Assembly (NCBI RefSeq): GCF_029433095.1
Contig: NZ_JARNTX010000002.1
Location: 496,001-560,000, forward strand
Origin: Hymenobacter sp. YC55
GTDB lineage: Bacteria > Bacteroidota > Bacteroidia > Cytophagales > Hymenobacteraceae
DNA: 64,000 nt
Direction: 5' to 3'
Shown here: piece after piece, positions 1 to 8,557 of the stretch
Numbering within the stretch: position 1 is the first letter of the stretch
Layout: each line of letters starts with the position of its first letter
Notes under the pieces: generated by a model
Told to the model about the DNA's origin: nothing
What the model saw: the letters and a program-made list of their open reading frames with translations, nothing else
Databases searched by the model: none
Position numbers and translations under genes: made by a program

Positions 1-415
1 TTTCGTGGAGCATCTCGTCGGAGAGGTCGGTTATTTCCTTGATGCCTTTGTGCAAGCGGGCATTGGCCGCTACGGCCAGCAGCCGGTCGTTGCGCACCCT
101 AGAGCCATCCTCTTCAAGCTGCTCAATTTCGAGCGCCCCAATCAGGCGGGCCTCGACTACGCAACCCGCAAACGTGGGTGCATCGAGCAATAGCAGCACG
201 TCGAGCGGGTCGCCGTCTTCAGCCAGCGTGGACGGCACAAAACCGAAATCATACGGGAAGCTGTGCCCTTCCGGTAGCACGCCCTTCAGCACGAACACCC
301 CTAGGTCAGGGTCAAATGCCACTTTGTTGCGTCCGCCCTTAGGCGTTTCAACCACGACATGAACAAGAGTACGCGAGTGCGCTACAAGCGCCGGCAGTTG
401 GTGGAGAGAAGCCAT
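1..415 (-). CDS. ppa: Inorganic pyrophosphatase, C-terminus cut off by the window edge
   Basis: The reverse strand reads from an ATG at 415 off the left edge, giving about 138 residues. Family I soluble pyrophosphatase hydrolyses PPi to two phosphates in the cytoplasm and pulls biosynthetic reactions forward. The protein shows VVVETPKGGRNK near the N-terminus, then FPYDFGFVPST and the metal-binding signature DGDPLDVLLL (family pattern D-x-D-P-x-D), then a stretch ending in the KGIKEITDL type of sequence. These are the classic family landmarks in the right order. About 115 bases separate it from the divergent nuclease gene at 531, so the two promoters share that gap. Family assignment is secure; only the missing end cannot be judged. 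Confidence 0.93.
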   Translation of the reverse strand, partial: MASLHQLPALVAHSRTLVHVVVETPKGGRNKVAFDPDLGVFVLKGVLPEGHSFPYDFGFVPSTLAEDGDPLDVLLLLDAPTFAGCVVEARLIGALEIEQLEEDGSRVRNDRLLAVAANARLHKGIKEITDLSDEMLHE

Positions 416-530
416 GAGCAATACAAAAGGTTAACAGGCTCTACGGCGCGGGGTAGGGGCAATGTTATAGTCGGGCTATGGGGTATACTTCCCAAACAAC
501 TAATAGGGTCCTGCTTATCTTGTACCACGC

Positions 531-1487
531 ATGACCGACCTCACGCAATACCTCGTCCGCTTCCGCAAGCTCAAAACCAGCCGGCTTGGCGGTGAGGAAG
601 CTCCTTATAAGCCAGCCCTTCTGCTGGCAGTGCTCGAAGGGGTAGAGAACGGTACTATTTCTGACAACCGCATTGTCATTACGGCTGAATTGCTGGCAGC
701 ATTCCAAAGCAACTGTCGTGACTTAAGCGTTTCTGGCCGCTTCCGGGCCAATAACTTCGCTTTGCCGTTTTATCACCTCAAAGGTGATAGGTTTTGGCAC
801 TTACAGCCTTTTCCGGGCTATGCGCTACTCCTTACATCTTCCGGCTCGCCTCGCAGCTTGGGGCACCTGCGCGAAACCATAGCCTATGCCGCACTCGACG
901 CGCCCTTGTGGCTACTGCTACAGGAAGCTGCAACCCGCCAGCTCTTTCGTGACGCGCTGCTCGACCGGTATTTCCCACAAACCCGTTTCCGTTATCGGCC
1001 CACCGCAGGCCCCGATGCTTTACAAGATCTTGGCCGCCAAATGCTGGAAGAGCCTGTGGCTCTCTACCAAACGCTGGTTAATGTCAACGATGAAGTGGAA
1101 ACAGCTGTACGCAGTGCGGTTTTCAAGCGTGAAGTGTTGCGCGTGTACGATTACACCTGCGCCATTTCCGGCCTTAAGCTACTAAACACCCGAGGCACTA
1201 TAGCACCTTTGCTCGATGCCTGCCATATCATTCCCTGGGCCGTGAGTCACGATGACACTATCGGCAACGGCATAGCTCTCACGCCCACTTTGCACCGCGC
1301 CTTTGACCGCCATTTACTTCGCATCGATCAAGATTACCGCGTGCAACTAGCTGATGGCTTTGAGGAGCTAAATGGGTCCTTACACGGAATCAGCCAGTTT
1401 GAGGGCCAGTACCTTCGCCTGCCCCCTCAGCCAGAATGGTGGCCCAGGCGTGAAAGCTTCCGTGAGCGGCTAATTGGGCAAGCATGA
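531..1487 (+). CDS. HNH endonuclease with probable phosphorothioate-DNA-binding N-terminal domain (type IV restriction-like)
   Basis: This 318-residue protein has two parts. Residues about 1-100 resemble the N-terminal sulfur-binding domain (SBD) of ScoMcrA/SprMcrA-type enzymes: a short helix with LGGEEAPYKPALLLAVL, followed near residue 80 by LPFYHLKGDRFWHL, comparable to the PFWxLxxDGLW stretch of that family. Residues about 200-300 carry an HNH nuclease module, with YDYTCAISG, DACHIIPWAVSHDD, NGIALTPTLHRAFD and HLLRID. Characterised SBD-HNH proteins cut DNA bearing Dnd-type phosphorothioate modification, so the expected role is defence against modified foreign DNA. The HNH call is firm; the SBD call rests on recalled family resemblance. 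No dnd, methylase or other restriction gene is nearby, so it appears solitary. Confidence 0.75.
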   Translation: MTDLTQYLVRFRKLKTSRLGGEEAPYKPALLLAVLEGVENGTISDNRIVITAELLAAFQSNCRDLSVSGRFRANNFALPFYHLKGDRFWHLQPFPGYALLLTSSGSPRSLGHLRETIAYAALDAPLWLLLQEAATRQLFRDALLDRYFPQTRFRYRPTAGPDALQDLGRQMLEEPVALYQTLVNVNDEVETAVRSAVFKREVLRVYDYTCAISGLKLLNTRGTIAPLLDACHIIPWAVSHDDTIGNGIALTPTLHRAFDRHLLRIDQDYRVQLADGFEELNGSLHGISQFEGQYLRLPPQPEWWPRRESFRERLIGQA

Positions 1488-1501
1488 GTAGAGAAAACTA
1501 A

Positions 1502-1520
1502 ATTTCTCGCCTCGAGAAAT
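1502..1520 (-). terminator. Hairpin terminator for the SMP-30 gene
   Basis: ATTTCTCG at 1502-1509 pairs with CGAGAAAT at 1513-1520 around a 3-base loop. Read on the minus strand it is followed by a T-rich TTTAGTTTTC tract, so it suits the minus-strand gene ending at 1571. It also lies 15 bases past the stop of the plus-strand nuclease gene. Confidence 0.45.
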
Positions 1521-1570
1521 CGGTCCTCTAGCCCAGTATTGTGCTGCACTAAACGCCTGATTGCTTTGAA

Positions 1571-2509
1571 TTACTGTACGCCTTTTACTTGCATGGGTAG
1601 CACAAATACCGACTCCGAGGCCGTGATAAATAAGGTCTTTCGGTCTTTGCCGCCGAAACAGACGTTGCCAGTCCACTCGGCGGGCACGGGGATGTGCTGG
1701 ATTTTTTGACCAGCGGAGTTGTAGACCGTCACACCTTTGCCGGTGAGATACACGTTGCCTTGGTTGTCGATGGTCATGCCGTCCGAGCCTTGCTCTACGA
1801 ACAGCTGGCGGTTGGTTAACTTGCCGTCGGCACCGATTTGGTAGCGGTAAGTTTTGTTGGCTTTGATGTCGGCCACGTAGAGCTGCCGGCCGTCGGGGGT
1901 GCCGATGATGCCGTTGGGCTGTTGCAGCTGATCGTCGGCTACTTGGGGTTGCTGCTGGCCTTTGGGCAGATAGTATAGTTTCTGGCCGCCGAGGTTAGGG
2001 TCGGGGGCTTTGCGGGTCCAGTAGTCGCGCTGATAATAGGGGTCGGTGAAATAAATGGCCTGACTGGTCGGATGAATCCAGAGGTCGTTGGGACCATTGA
2101 AGCGGTGACCTTGCACGTCTTGCAGGAGCACCGTTACCTTGCCGTTTGGCGCTATCGACCAGAGCTGATTTTGCTCGTCGGCGCAGGCCAACAGGTTGCC
2201 TTGCTTGTCGAAGTAGAGGCCGTTGGCGCGGCCTGATTTTTCGAGGAAGACGCTAAGCTTACCGTCAGTGCTGTACTTCCAGATTTTGTCGTTGGGCTGA
2301 TCCGTGAAATACACGTTGCCGGCTTTGTCTACGGCGGGGCCTTCCGTGAATTTGAACTGCCTCGCCACCAGCTTTGGGGTTGCTTCGCCGGCCACTATGC
2401 CCGCGCTAGGGTTGCTTTGAGCCATGACTGCGGAAACAGCGAGCGTGAAACCAGCCGTGGCCACGAGGCCAGCGAGCAGAAAGCTATGGCGGAAAGTGAA
2501 GGGGGGCAT
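1571..2509 (-). CDS. Secreted SMP-30/gluconolactonase-like beta-propeller protein
   Basis: 312 residues beginning with an N-terminal signal peptide (hydrophobic LLAGLVATAGFTLAVSAV, likely cleavage after VMA). The rest is an SMP-30/LRE propeller: FTEGPAVDKAGNVYFTDQ in the first blade, GRANGLYFDKQGNLLACAD, then FNGPNDLWIHPTSQAIYFTDP, which carries the Asn and Asp that bind the catalytic metal in gluconolactonases, and QPNGIIGTPDGRQLYVADI. The family hydrolyses sugar lactones such as gluconolactone; this copy would act in the periplasm. It stands alone between two divergent or convergent neighbours. The exact substrate cannot be read from sequence. A second propeller of a related fold (MRJP) lies at 28123. 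Confidence 0.85.
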   Translation of the reverse strand: MPPFTFRHSFLLAGLVATAGFTLAVSAVMAQSNPSAGIVAGEATPKLVARQFKFTEGPAVDKAGNVYFTDQPNDKIWKYSTDGKLSVFLEKSGRANGLYFDKQGNLLACADEQNQLWSIAPNGKVTVLLQDVQGHRFNGPNDLWIHPTSQAIYFTDPYYQRDYWTRKAPDPNLGGQKLYYLPKGQQQPQVADDQLQQPNGIIGTPDGRQLYVADIKANKTYRYQIGADGKLTNRQLFVEQGSDGMTIDNQGNVYLTGKGVTVYNSAGQKIQHIPVPAEWTGNVCFGGKDRKTLFITASESVFVLPMQVKGVQ

Positions 2510-2708
2510 AAGCGGAAAAAGAGCAGGCGTGGTGGCACAAGGTAAGCCGTAAACATACGCTACACCGATAGTCAGGTTGGAGCTGTTCCAGCGCAGTTAA
2601 GTCAGAAAGGTAGTTTTTCTGGTCGCCTTACCGGAAATAACGGCCGTGCTTAAGATGGCAGCTTTGCTTGGCTGCTAAGTGAATACCCTGCTTTTACCCA
2701 AGTAAAGC

Positions 2709-2758
2709 AAGCTGCTCTTGAGTCTGATGGCACAGTAAAGATCATCAGGCAGCAGCTT
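2709..2758 (+). repeat. Two-tier inverted repeat in the bestrophin upstream region
   Basis: AAGCTGCT (2709-2716) pairs with AGCAGCTT (2751-2758), and inside it CTGATG (2724-2729) pairs with CATCAG (2743-2748), so the two stems stack into one interrupted hairpin. It lies in the 421-base gap between the divergent genes at 2509 and 2931. No T-tract follows, so a plain terminator is unlikely. The rest of the gap shows nothing else I can name and is AT-rich next to the bestrophin start. Confidence 0.4.
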
Positions 2759-2930
2759 AGTGACGAGAGCGGAATAGAATTAAAACAATATTAATTATTG
2801 TGAACAGTAAACCCCCCTGCAGCAACTTCAGTTATAAGAGTTTTCTGTATTGCAGTTAGACAAAAAGAGCAAACTGCGCCATAAGGATACGCGGATAGTG
2901 TTGCCAGACATCTTGTTTTGATAGGTTCCT

Positions 2931-3842
2931 ATGCTCACGGACAAAAGAATTCCATTCAAGTACATATTCAAGCAGATTCGTGCCGACGTCGCGCGGGTGT
3001 TTTTCTTTTCCGTTTCTTTCCAGCTACTGGAATGGTTTTTTGCCAAGTACATACCCCTAGTGCCGGGCTTGCTGCCCACTATTTTGGGTAGCGCTATTTC
3101 CCTGATTCTGGCATTCAAAATCAATCAATCCTACGACCGATGGTGGGAAGCGCGTAAGGTATGGGGCGCCATCGTCAATGATTCTCGCTCGCTGGTACTC
3201 CAACTGAAAGGTTTTCTGGAGGATGACTTGCTTGGCTACGATGCCGCACAGGAGGTGATCCGCAAAATCGGGAATCGGCAGATTGCATGGTGCTATAGCT
3301 TGGGGCAGTCGTTGCGCGGCCTAAACCCGATGGCTAATCTAGAACACTACGTATCAGCCGATGAGCTAGCCTACCTGCGGAAGCACAACAACAAGCCTTT
3401 GGCCTTATTGGCCTTGCACACCGAAGATTTCAAAGTGTTGCGCCGGCAAGATGCCCTCCATTCGTTCGAGCATGTGCAACTCGACAACACACTGGTCCGG
3501 CTCTGCGACTCCATGGGTAAGGCCGAGCGCATCAATAGCACGGTGTTTCCGGTAACGTACCGGATGTTCATTCACTTGTTTATCTACCTGTTTCTGATTG
3601 TGTTGTCGTTGGCACTGGTCGAAACCATTGGTTTGCTGGAACTACCAATTCTGCTGGTTTTTGCGTCCTCGTTCTTCTTGCTTGAGAAAACAGCTACGTA
3701 TCTGCAAGACCCCTTCCGCAACCGCCCCACCGACACGCCCGTCACAGCCATTGCCCGCACCATCGAAATCAACATCAAGCAACTGCTGGATGAGCAGGAG
3801 GTTCCGAAGCCATCAGTACCCGAAGCCTTCTACCTGATGTAG
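2931..3842 (+). CDS. Bestrophin-family ion channel (UPF0187)
   Basis: 303 residues. Bacterial bestrophins are homopentameric inner-membrane channels; characterised examples conduct cations or anions. The diagnostic run is NQSYDRWWEARKVWGAIVND at about residues 64-83, just after a hydrophobic helix (LLPTILGSAISLILAF), and the family's Arg-Phe-Pro type N-terminus is represented by DKRIPFKYIFKQI. A second hydrophobic block (IHLFIYLFLIVLSLALVETI) and FEDPF-like LQDPFRNRPTDTPV close the membrane domain. Length matches the family. It is monocistronic, with an AT-rich upstream region that includes a hairpin at 2709-2758. Ion selectivity and gating cannot be inferred. Confidence 0.9.
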   Translation: MLTDKRIPFKYIFKQIRADVARVFFFSVSFQLLEWFFAKYIPLVPGLLPTILGSAISLILAFKINQSYDRWWEARKVWGAIVNDSRSLVLQLKGFLEDDLLGYDAAQEVIRKIGNRQIAWCYSLGQSLRGLNPMANLEHYVSADELAYLRKHNNKPLALLALHTEDFKVLRRQDALHSFEHVQLDNTLVRLCDSMGKAERINSTVFPVTYRMFIHLFIYLFLIVLSLALVETIGLLELPILLVFASSFFLLEKTATYLQDPFRNRPTDTPVTAIARTIEINIKQLLDEQEVPKPSVPEAFYLM

Positions 3843-4199
3843 CTCGCCAAGCTTGTTGTGCACCAACGCTCAACCGTACCGGTGAGGTAGCCTTACCCAA
3901 GAAAACCTAAGCTGTTTTATTAGAAAATTATCCTGAGTTGATAGGTAGGGTGAAGAGCTGAACGAAGAACTAGGCAGCAACTAATTAGAGCAAATTCATA
4001 ATGAGCCAACCAAGGTTGTAGTACAAGAATTATATATTACCAATAAATTATCTGTTGCTGTTTTATAGGATATAGCTAACCTTGAAATGGCTTTTGTACA
4101 TAAAATAGGCGTAAATTATAGGATTCCTTGGCTGGTAGCCAAAACATTGGTAGCTTACTCTGCTTAATAAAGTTGTATTCGTTTATACCCACTCATTTT
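3843..4199. other. Intergenic gap with no gene found
   Basis: 357 AT-rich bases between two plus-strand genes. I read both strands and saw no credible short ORF, tRNA or strong hairpin. An in-frame extension of the next gene runs back to 4128, but its sequence does not look like secreted protein. Confidence 0.5.
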
Positions 4200-4628
4200 A
4201 TGCAGCGCTTACTACCTTTCCTCTTAAGCTTTGTTTTGTTAGGTATATCAGGCACAGCCTTGGCACAACAGCCCGCTACTGCGCCGGTCGATTCAGTGGC
4301 GAAGCCCGCCATTCCAACAGGGTGCATGTCCTTAACCGGCCTAGTAACCGACGAGAATTTTCAGCCTTTAACGGGTGCTACGGTACAAATACAAGGCATC
4401 AACGATGCATTCAGCACCAACTCCGAAGGCCGGTATATTCTTACTTCCAAGAAACCACTACCGCGTCCCGCTCGTCTGAAAATCAGCGCAATAGGGTACG
4501 AGACCGAAGAATTTGCGCTCAACACGTGCATTCCCCCCGATGTAGCTTTGCGCCTGACACCCGGCACCCGCTTCAAGCGTGACGGCCGCATCAAAAAAAC
4601 GAGCTCCACGGGTAAGGTGAAGTGGTAA
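4200..4628 (+). CDS. Small secreted carboxypeptidase-regulatory-like domain protein
   Basis: 142 residues. I start it at the ATG at 4200 (MQRLLPFLLSFVLLGI, a clear signal peptide ending near ALAQ), not at the in-frame ATG at 4128, whose added residues spoil the signal. The mature part contains one CarboxypepD_reg-like beta-sandwich: MSLTGLVTDENFQPLTGATV, then TNSEGRYILTS and LKISAIGYETEEF, the usual layout of this domain in Bacteroidota. The domain is common at the N-terminus of TonB receptors and as stand-alone surface or periplasmic proteins; no receptor follows here. A basic tail (FKRDGRIKKTSSTGKVKW) closes the protein. Function unknown. Confidence 0.72.
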   Translation: MQRLLPFLLSFVLLGISGTALAQQPATAPVDSVAKPAIPTGCMSLTGLVTDENFQPLTGATVQIQGINDAFSTNSEGRYILTSKKPLPRPARLKISAIGYETEEFALNTCIPPDVALRLTPGTRFKRDGRIKKTSSTGKVKW

Positions 4629-4896
4629 ATCAGGTTGCGGGCAGAGCACAACGCCTGCCTGCGCTTTTCTATAAAGTGCCAATTAATTGCGGAGGTAGCC
4701 TATTGGTAGCCAATGGCTTATCAGGTGTGGCTACCATCAAGGCGACGTCATAAACTAATGCTGCTGCATAACAAGCGGCAGCACTAGCTAGATACGGCTT
4801 TCAAATAACGATTTAGTATCACTAGGTTAGGCAAGTGCCGGTAGCCTACTTAGCAAGGCACATACGAGTAGCTATTGCCTGTGCTACTGCGGAACT

Positions 4897-5541
4897 TCAC
4901 GCCACGCCCACCCAACCTTCACGAACAGCTTGCACTACTAGGCCTACCAAGGTTTTGGCACCCGTTTTTTGCAACAGGGCCCGGCGGTGGCTTTCCACGG
5001 TACGTACGCTTAAGCACAGTTTGTCAGCTATTTCCTGGTTGCAATAATCGGCTACTACCAGGCGCAATACTTCCACTTCGCGGTTGCTGAAGGGCGTGGG
5101 TGGCGCCACGCGGGTAGGAGTTATGGAGGGCGGGAGTGTCCAGCCCATAGCACCACTCACAAAGGGCGTAATAGTAGATAGGAGCGCCGTTGGGGCTACC
5201 GTGTGTGGCAGCAAGGTTACTGTTCCGGCGAGCAGCAACTGTTGGCGCTGAATTGGAGTGAGGCGGGGACCAGTGAGCACAAGCAAAGGCTGGCAACTAC
5301 GAATGCTCCGGATCTGCCGGATCAGCTCCGAGACGGGCAGGCCGCTTAGCGTACTGTCGAGCACAATCAGCGCGTAGGATTGCTGCCGTACCAACTTAGG
5401 TAGCTGGCTGGTATCAGCCGTGACGCTACAGGAGAGCAGTGGCCACTTGTCGTGAAGAGTGGATAATAGACCTTGCCGCTGCAAGGATGGCGGGGCCGCA
5501 ACGAGTACGTTGGCAGAGTAGAAGTCGGTGGGGGAAAGCAT
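4897..5541 (-). CDS. LuxR-family response regulator with a degenerate receiver
   Basis: 214 residues from the ATG at 5541 (an upstream in-frame ATG at 5655 adds a non-domain tail). The C-terminal 65 residues are a standard LuxR/GerE helix-turn-helix: FSNREVEVLRLVVADYCNQE, IADKLCLSVRTVESHR, ALLQKTGAKTLVGLV. The N-terminal half is receiver-like (YALIVLDSTLSGLPVSELI keeps the Asp), but the acidic pair after the first strand is replaced by VLVAAPPS and I cannot find the conserved Lys (the region reads VTLLPHTV). It may therefore act without phosphorylation. No kinase is adjacent. It is divergent from the amylase gene at 5837 across an AT-rich 295-base gap, so the amylase is a possible target; that is inference. 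Confidence 0.82.
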   Translation of the reverse strand: MLSPTDFYSANVLVAAPPSLQRQGLLSTLHDKWPLLSCSVTADTSQLPKLVRQQSYALIVLDSTLSGLPVSELIRQIRSIRSCQPLLVLTGPRLTPIQRQQLLLAGTVTLLPHTVAPTALLSTITPFVSGAMGWTLPPSITPTRVAPPTPFSNREVEVLRLVVADYCNQEIADKLCLSVRTVESHRRALLQKTGAKTLVGLVVQAVREGWVGVA

Positions 5542-5836
5542 GGCTTGGCGGAAAGATGTAGAATAGGCACACAGTAAAGCAGCTGCCCGGAGGCGGCTAA
5601 TGGGTAGGAATGGAATAGGTGTGATAGAAGAGGACAGCACTGGTTTTGCCTCCAATTGCCGTCAGAGCAGATGATCGAAACTAGTGGATGCAGGAGGCGA
5701 TGTCAATACCTACTTCTAGGTATATTATAAGTAAATATTAGATAGATTAATATAGAGTAAATTAGCTATTAGCAGGTTGCCATTGCCTAGTAACCTTGCC
5801 TATCAGTCTTAAATAATCCGCTTCACTTTCTTTGTA
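5542..5836. other. AT-rich divergent promoter region
   Basis: 295 bases between the LuxR regulator (minus) and the amylase (plus). The composition is clearly more AT-rich than the genes, as expected for back-to-back promoters. I did not find an exact TAnnTTTG box or a convincing operator. Confidence 0.45.
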
Positions 5837-7687
5837 ATGCGTTATATGAGAAGTGTTTATGCACTATGCCTCCTGTTCAGTTTACTGCTTCTCATGAGTT
5901 CTACTGCCTCCGCCGACTCGTCAGCTCAGCCGCCCGCTTGGGCGCGCGATGTTATCTGGTACCAGATTTTTGTGGAGCGGTTTCACAACGGCGACCCAAC
6001 CAACGACCCGAGGCCAGTGAATTTTGCAGGTTCATTTAAGGTGCCCGCCAATTGGGCGCCTACACCCTGGACCGGTAACTGGTATGAGCCCGATGCCTGG
6101 GCCAAAGCGGCAAATCTAAACCACAACGACAACATCAACTTGCGGCGCTACGGGGGCGACTTGCAGGGCGTGCTCGATAAGTTAGACTATCTGCAAGAGC
6201 TAGGTGTGACGGCGCTTTACCTCAACCCCGTCAACGATGCGCCCTCCCTGCACAAGTACGATGCCCGCAGCTACCACCACATCGATGTAAACTTCGGCCC
6301 CGATCCGGTGGGCGACAACCTGTTGATTGCCCGCGAAAATCCTGCCGACCCCGCCACTTGGCAGTGGACCGCTGCTGACCGGTTGTTTCTGCAACTGGTG
6401 CAGGAAGTGCACCGCCGGCGCATGCGCATCATCGTCGATTATTCCTGGAACCATACGGGCGTGGAGTTTTGGGCCTGGCAAGACATCCTTAAGAAACAGC
6501 AGCAATCTGCCTACAAAGACTGGTACGACATCGTGCGCTTCAACGACCCCGCTACTCCCGGCAACGAGTTCGACTACAACGGGTGGCTGGGCCTCAAGAG
6601 CTTGCCGGAAATCAAGAAAGTAAACATCACCACGACCCGCAAAGCCGGCCACCCGTACGAGGGCCAGCTCAATGAAGGGGCTAAACAGCACGTCGAGGCC
6701 GTGACGCGTCGCTGGCTGGCGCCGGATGGCAAGCCCGAAAACGGCGTAGACGGCTTCCGGCTGGATGTGGCCGACCAAGTGCCGATGGGGTTTTGGCGCG
6801 ACTACCGCCCCTTTGTGAAAAGTATAAAGCCCGAAGCCTATTTGGTAGGCGAAGTTTGGTGGGAGGAATGGCCCAACCGCCTCATGAACCCAGTGCCCTA
6901 CCTCAGCGGCGACGTGTTTGACGGTGTGATGTTCTATCAAGTGTATCGGCCGGCGCGCTGCTTCTTTGCGGCGGTGCCGGCTCCGCTTACGGGTCGGCAG
7001 CTGCAAGACAGCCTGGAGCGCCAGTGGAGTCGCCTGCCCGCGGCTTTTCCCGCCGCCCAAATGAACGTGTCGGCCAGCCACGATTCGCCGCGGCTGCTTA
7101 CGTGCTTTGCCAATCCGGGCATCTATAAGTATAAAGCTACTCCCAACGACAACCCCGCCTACCACACCGGCCGGCCCACCCCCGACACCTACCAGCGGGT
7201 GCGCCTCTACTTGCTCCACCAGTTCACAAGCGTGGGTGCCCCGCACATCTGGAACGGCGACGAGCTAGGCATGTGGGGCTCCGACGACCCCGACTGCCGC
7301 AAACCGCTGTGGTGGCCAGGCATGAAATTCGCCCCCGAAACCCGCACCAACTACCAGCCCGGCCCCAAAACCTATGACGCCGCTAGCTTCAATGCGCAGC
7401 ATTTTGCGTACTACAAGCAGCTAATCCGAATGCGCAAAGCCACCCCTGTCTTTGGCTCCGGGAGTATACAGTTCTTGCCTACTGCCGGGCACACGTTGGC
7501 GTACAGCCGTGGCACTGGCCCCGAAACAGTGGTTGTGCTCTTCAACCTCGAAGCCAGCCCTCAGCAATTTCGGCCTCTTACCCCCGGCAGTTACCGCAAC
7601 CTGCTCGACAACAGCTCCGTGACGGTGGGTCGTGATTTTGCGTTGCCGCCTCTTAGCGGCTTGGTGCTACAAAAGAGTAAAGGGTAG
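5837..7687 (+). CDS. Secreted GH13 alpha-amylase-family glycoside hydrolase
   Basis: 616 residues with an N-terminal signal peptide (SVYALCLLFSLLLLMSSTASA). The GH13 barrel follows: VIWYQIFVERFHNGDP at the start, IIVDYSWNHTG (region I), GFRLDVADQ near residue 309 with the nucleophile Asp, LVGEVWWEEW near 338 with the acid/base Glu, and NVSASHDSPRLL near 415 with the third catalytic Asp. A C-terminal beta domain (VVLFNLEASPQQF) completes it. All three carboxylates are present, so it should be active on alpha-glucans such as starch, maltodextrin or cyclodextrin outside the cytoplasm. The overall look is neopullulanase/cyclomaltodextrinase-like. It stands alone, without SusC/SusD neighbours; a GH37 trehalase lies about 6 kb downstream. 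Confidence 0.92.
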   Translation: MRYMRSVYALCLLFSLLLLMSSTASADSSAQPPAWARDVIWYQIFVERFHNGDPTNDPRPVNFAGSFKVPANWAPTPWTGNWYEPDAWAKAANLNHNDNINLRRYGGDLQGVLDKLDYLQELGVTALYLNPVNDAPSLHKYDARSYHHIDVNFGPDPVGDNLLIARENPADPATWQWTAADRLFLQLVQEVHRRRMRIIVDYSWNHTGVEFWAWQDILKKQQQSAYKDWYDIVRFNDPATPGNEFDYNGWLGLKSLPEIKKVNITTTRKAGHPYEGQLNEGAKQHVEAVTRRWLAPDGKPENGVDGFRLDVADQVPMGFWRDYRPFVKSIKPEAYLVGEVWWEEWPNRLMNPVPYLSGDVFDGVMFYQVYRPARCFFAAVPAPLTGRQLQDSLERQWSRLPAAFPAAQMNVSASHDSPRLLTCFANPGIYKYKATPNDNPAYHTGRPTPDTYQRVRLYLLHQFTSVGAPHIWNGDELGMWGSDDPDCRKPLWWPGMKFAPETRTNYQPGPKTYDAASFNAQHFAYYKQLIRMRKATPVFGSGSIQFLPTAGHTLAYSRGTGPETVVVLFNLEASPQQFRPLTPGSYRNLLDNSSVTVGRDFALPPLSGLVLQKSKG

Positions 7688-7852
7688 GGCTGCTATCTAA
7701 AGCGCGTTAAACGCTAAGTACGAGGCTGTTGTAGTAGGTCGTTGTTAATTCAGCAGGACAACTGGTGCGGCTTAGGTGCAACGACAAACAAATACGTTAG
7801 GCGTAGCCACTGCGCCTAATTAAACTTACAGTGAAATTTCAGTCAGAGGTAA

Positions 7853-7889
7853 AGCGGCGAAACACATTCTGCTGCTTCACTTCGCCGCT
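7853..7889 (+). repeat. Inverted repeat upstream of the small protein gene
   Basis: AGCGGCGAA (7853-7861) and TTCGCCGCT (7881-7889) are perfect complements around a 19-base loop. It overlaps an in-frame upstream extension of the next ORF, which is one reason for preferring the start at 7918. It could be a leader structure or a weak terminator for the amylase transcript. Confidence 0.35.
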
Positions 7890-7917
7890 AAGGCTGTACC
7901 AAGAAAGCCCGTTACGT

Positions 7918-8352
7918 ATGCTGCCTACAGCCCATTCCTCTGACTATCTGCAACTCGTCTATCGGCCCGACTTGCGGGTACTGATCTGCCGTTGGATGCA
8001 GCAGACTACACCCCAAGACTTGCGCGCTGGCTACGGCCTCATAATAGACGAGGGCGCAAGCCAGCGCTGCGCCTACTGGCTGATTGACGCTCGGCGCCGC
8101 GAACACACTGCCAACCAGCAGGATACGGCTTGGATATTGGAAACCTTCTTCCCGCAAGTAGCAGCGCGCCTGGGCCAGCCGGTATTCATTGCGTATCTAT
8201 TTGCTCCTTCCCACCTCATCGACATCGAAGCCAACAGCGCCATTCCGCCGCTAACCTACTTCGACAACCGGCCCTACCACATTGGTCGGTTTATAGAGGA
8301 GCGCACCGCTCTGGAGTGGCTAACGGCTTGCCGAACAGGTGCCGAAATCTAG
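7918..8352 (+). CDS. Hypothetical STAS/SEC14-like small protein
   Basis: 144 residues from the ATG at 7918 (an in-frame ATG at 7831 exists, but its extra codons run through an inverted repeat). The protein is soluble, mixed alpha/beta, with LQLVYRPDLRVLICRWMQ at the start, YWLIDARRREH in the middle and FIEERTALEWL at the end. This pattern of a beta strand followed by 'W.Q/W.G', then a 'D.R/N.' strand and a C-terminal helix preceded by F.. resembles the small proteins annotated as STAS/SEC14-like in this group, and the gene at 13199 looks like a distant relative. No catalytic motif is visible. Function unknown; confidence is for being a gene. Confidence 0.62.
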   Translation: MLPTAHSSDYLQLVYRPDLRVLICRWMQQTTPQDLRAGYGLIIDEGASQRCAYWLIDARRREHTANQQDTAWILETFFPQVAARLGQPVFIAYLFAPSHLIDIEANSAIPPLTYFDNRPYHIGRFIEERTALEWLTACRTGAEI

Positions 8353-8557
8353 GATGGCCATACCGGCTATCAATTCGTTTGCGTAAGCTGCACTATATTT
8401 ACTTTTCTTGTGGCCTTTTCTACGGCGTTTAGCGGGTAGGAACGGCATACAGTTTTTGGAGTAGGGCGGCAACTTCCACATCAAGATTTGGTTTGTCTGA
8501 AATCTGGTAAGCGCCAGAGTAACTTCTACTTTCCACCCATTTTCACTTTCGGCTGCA

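Noticed and set aside
359..595. Plus-strand open frame spanning the divergent region
   Set aside because: It overlaps the pyrophosphatase gene and the nuclease start and has no family-like sequence; it is a shadow frame.
6200..7246. Long minus-strand open frame inside the amylase gene
   Set aside because: It is antisense to all the conserved GH13 motifs. Long antisense frames are common in GC-rich genes and its composition is His/Val/Gly-biased as expected for a shadow.
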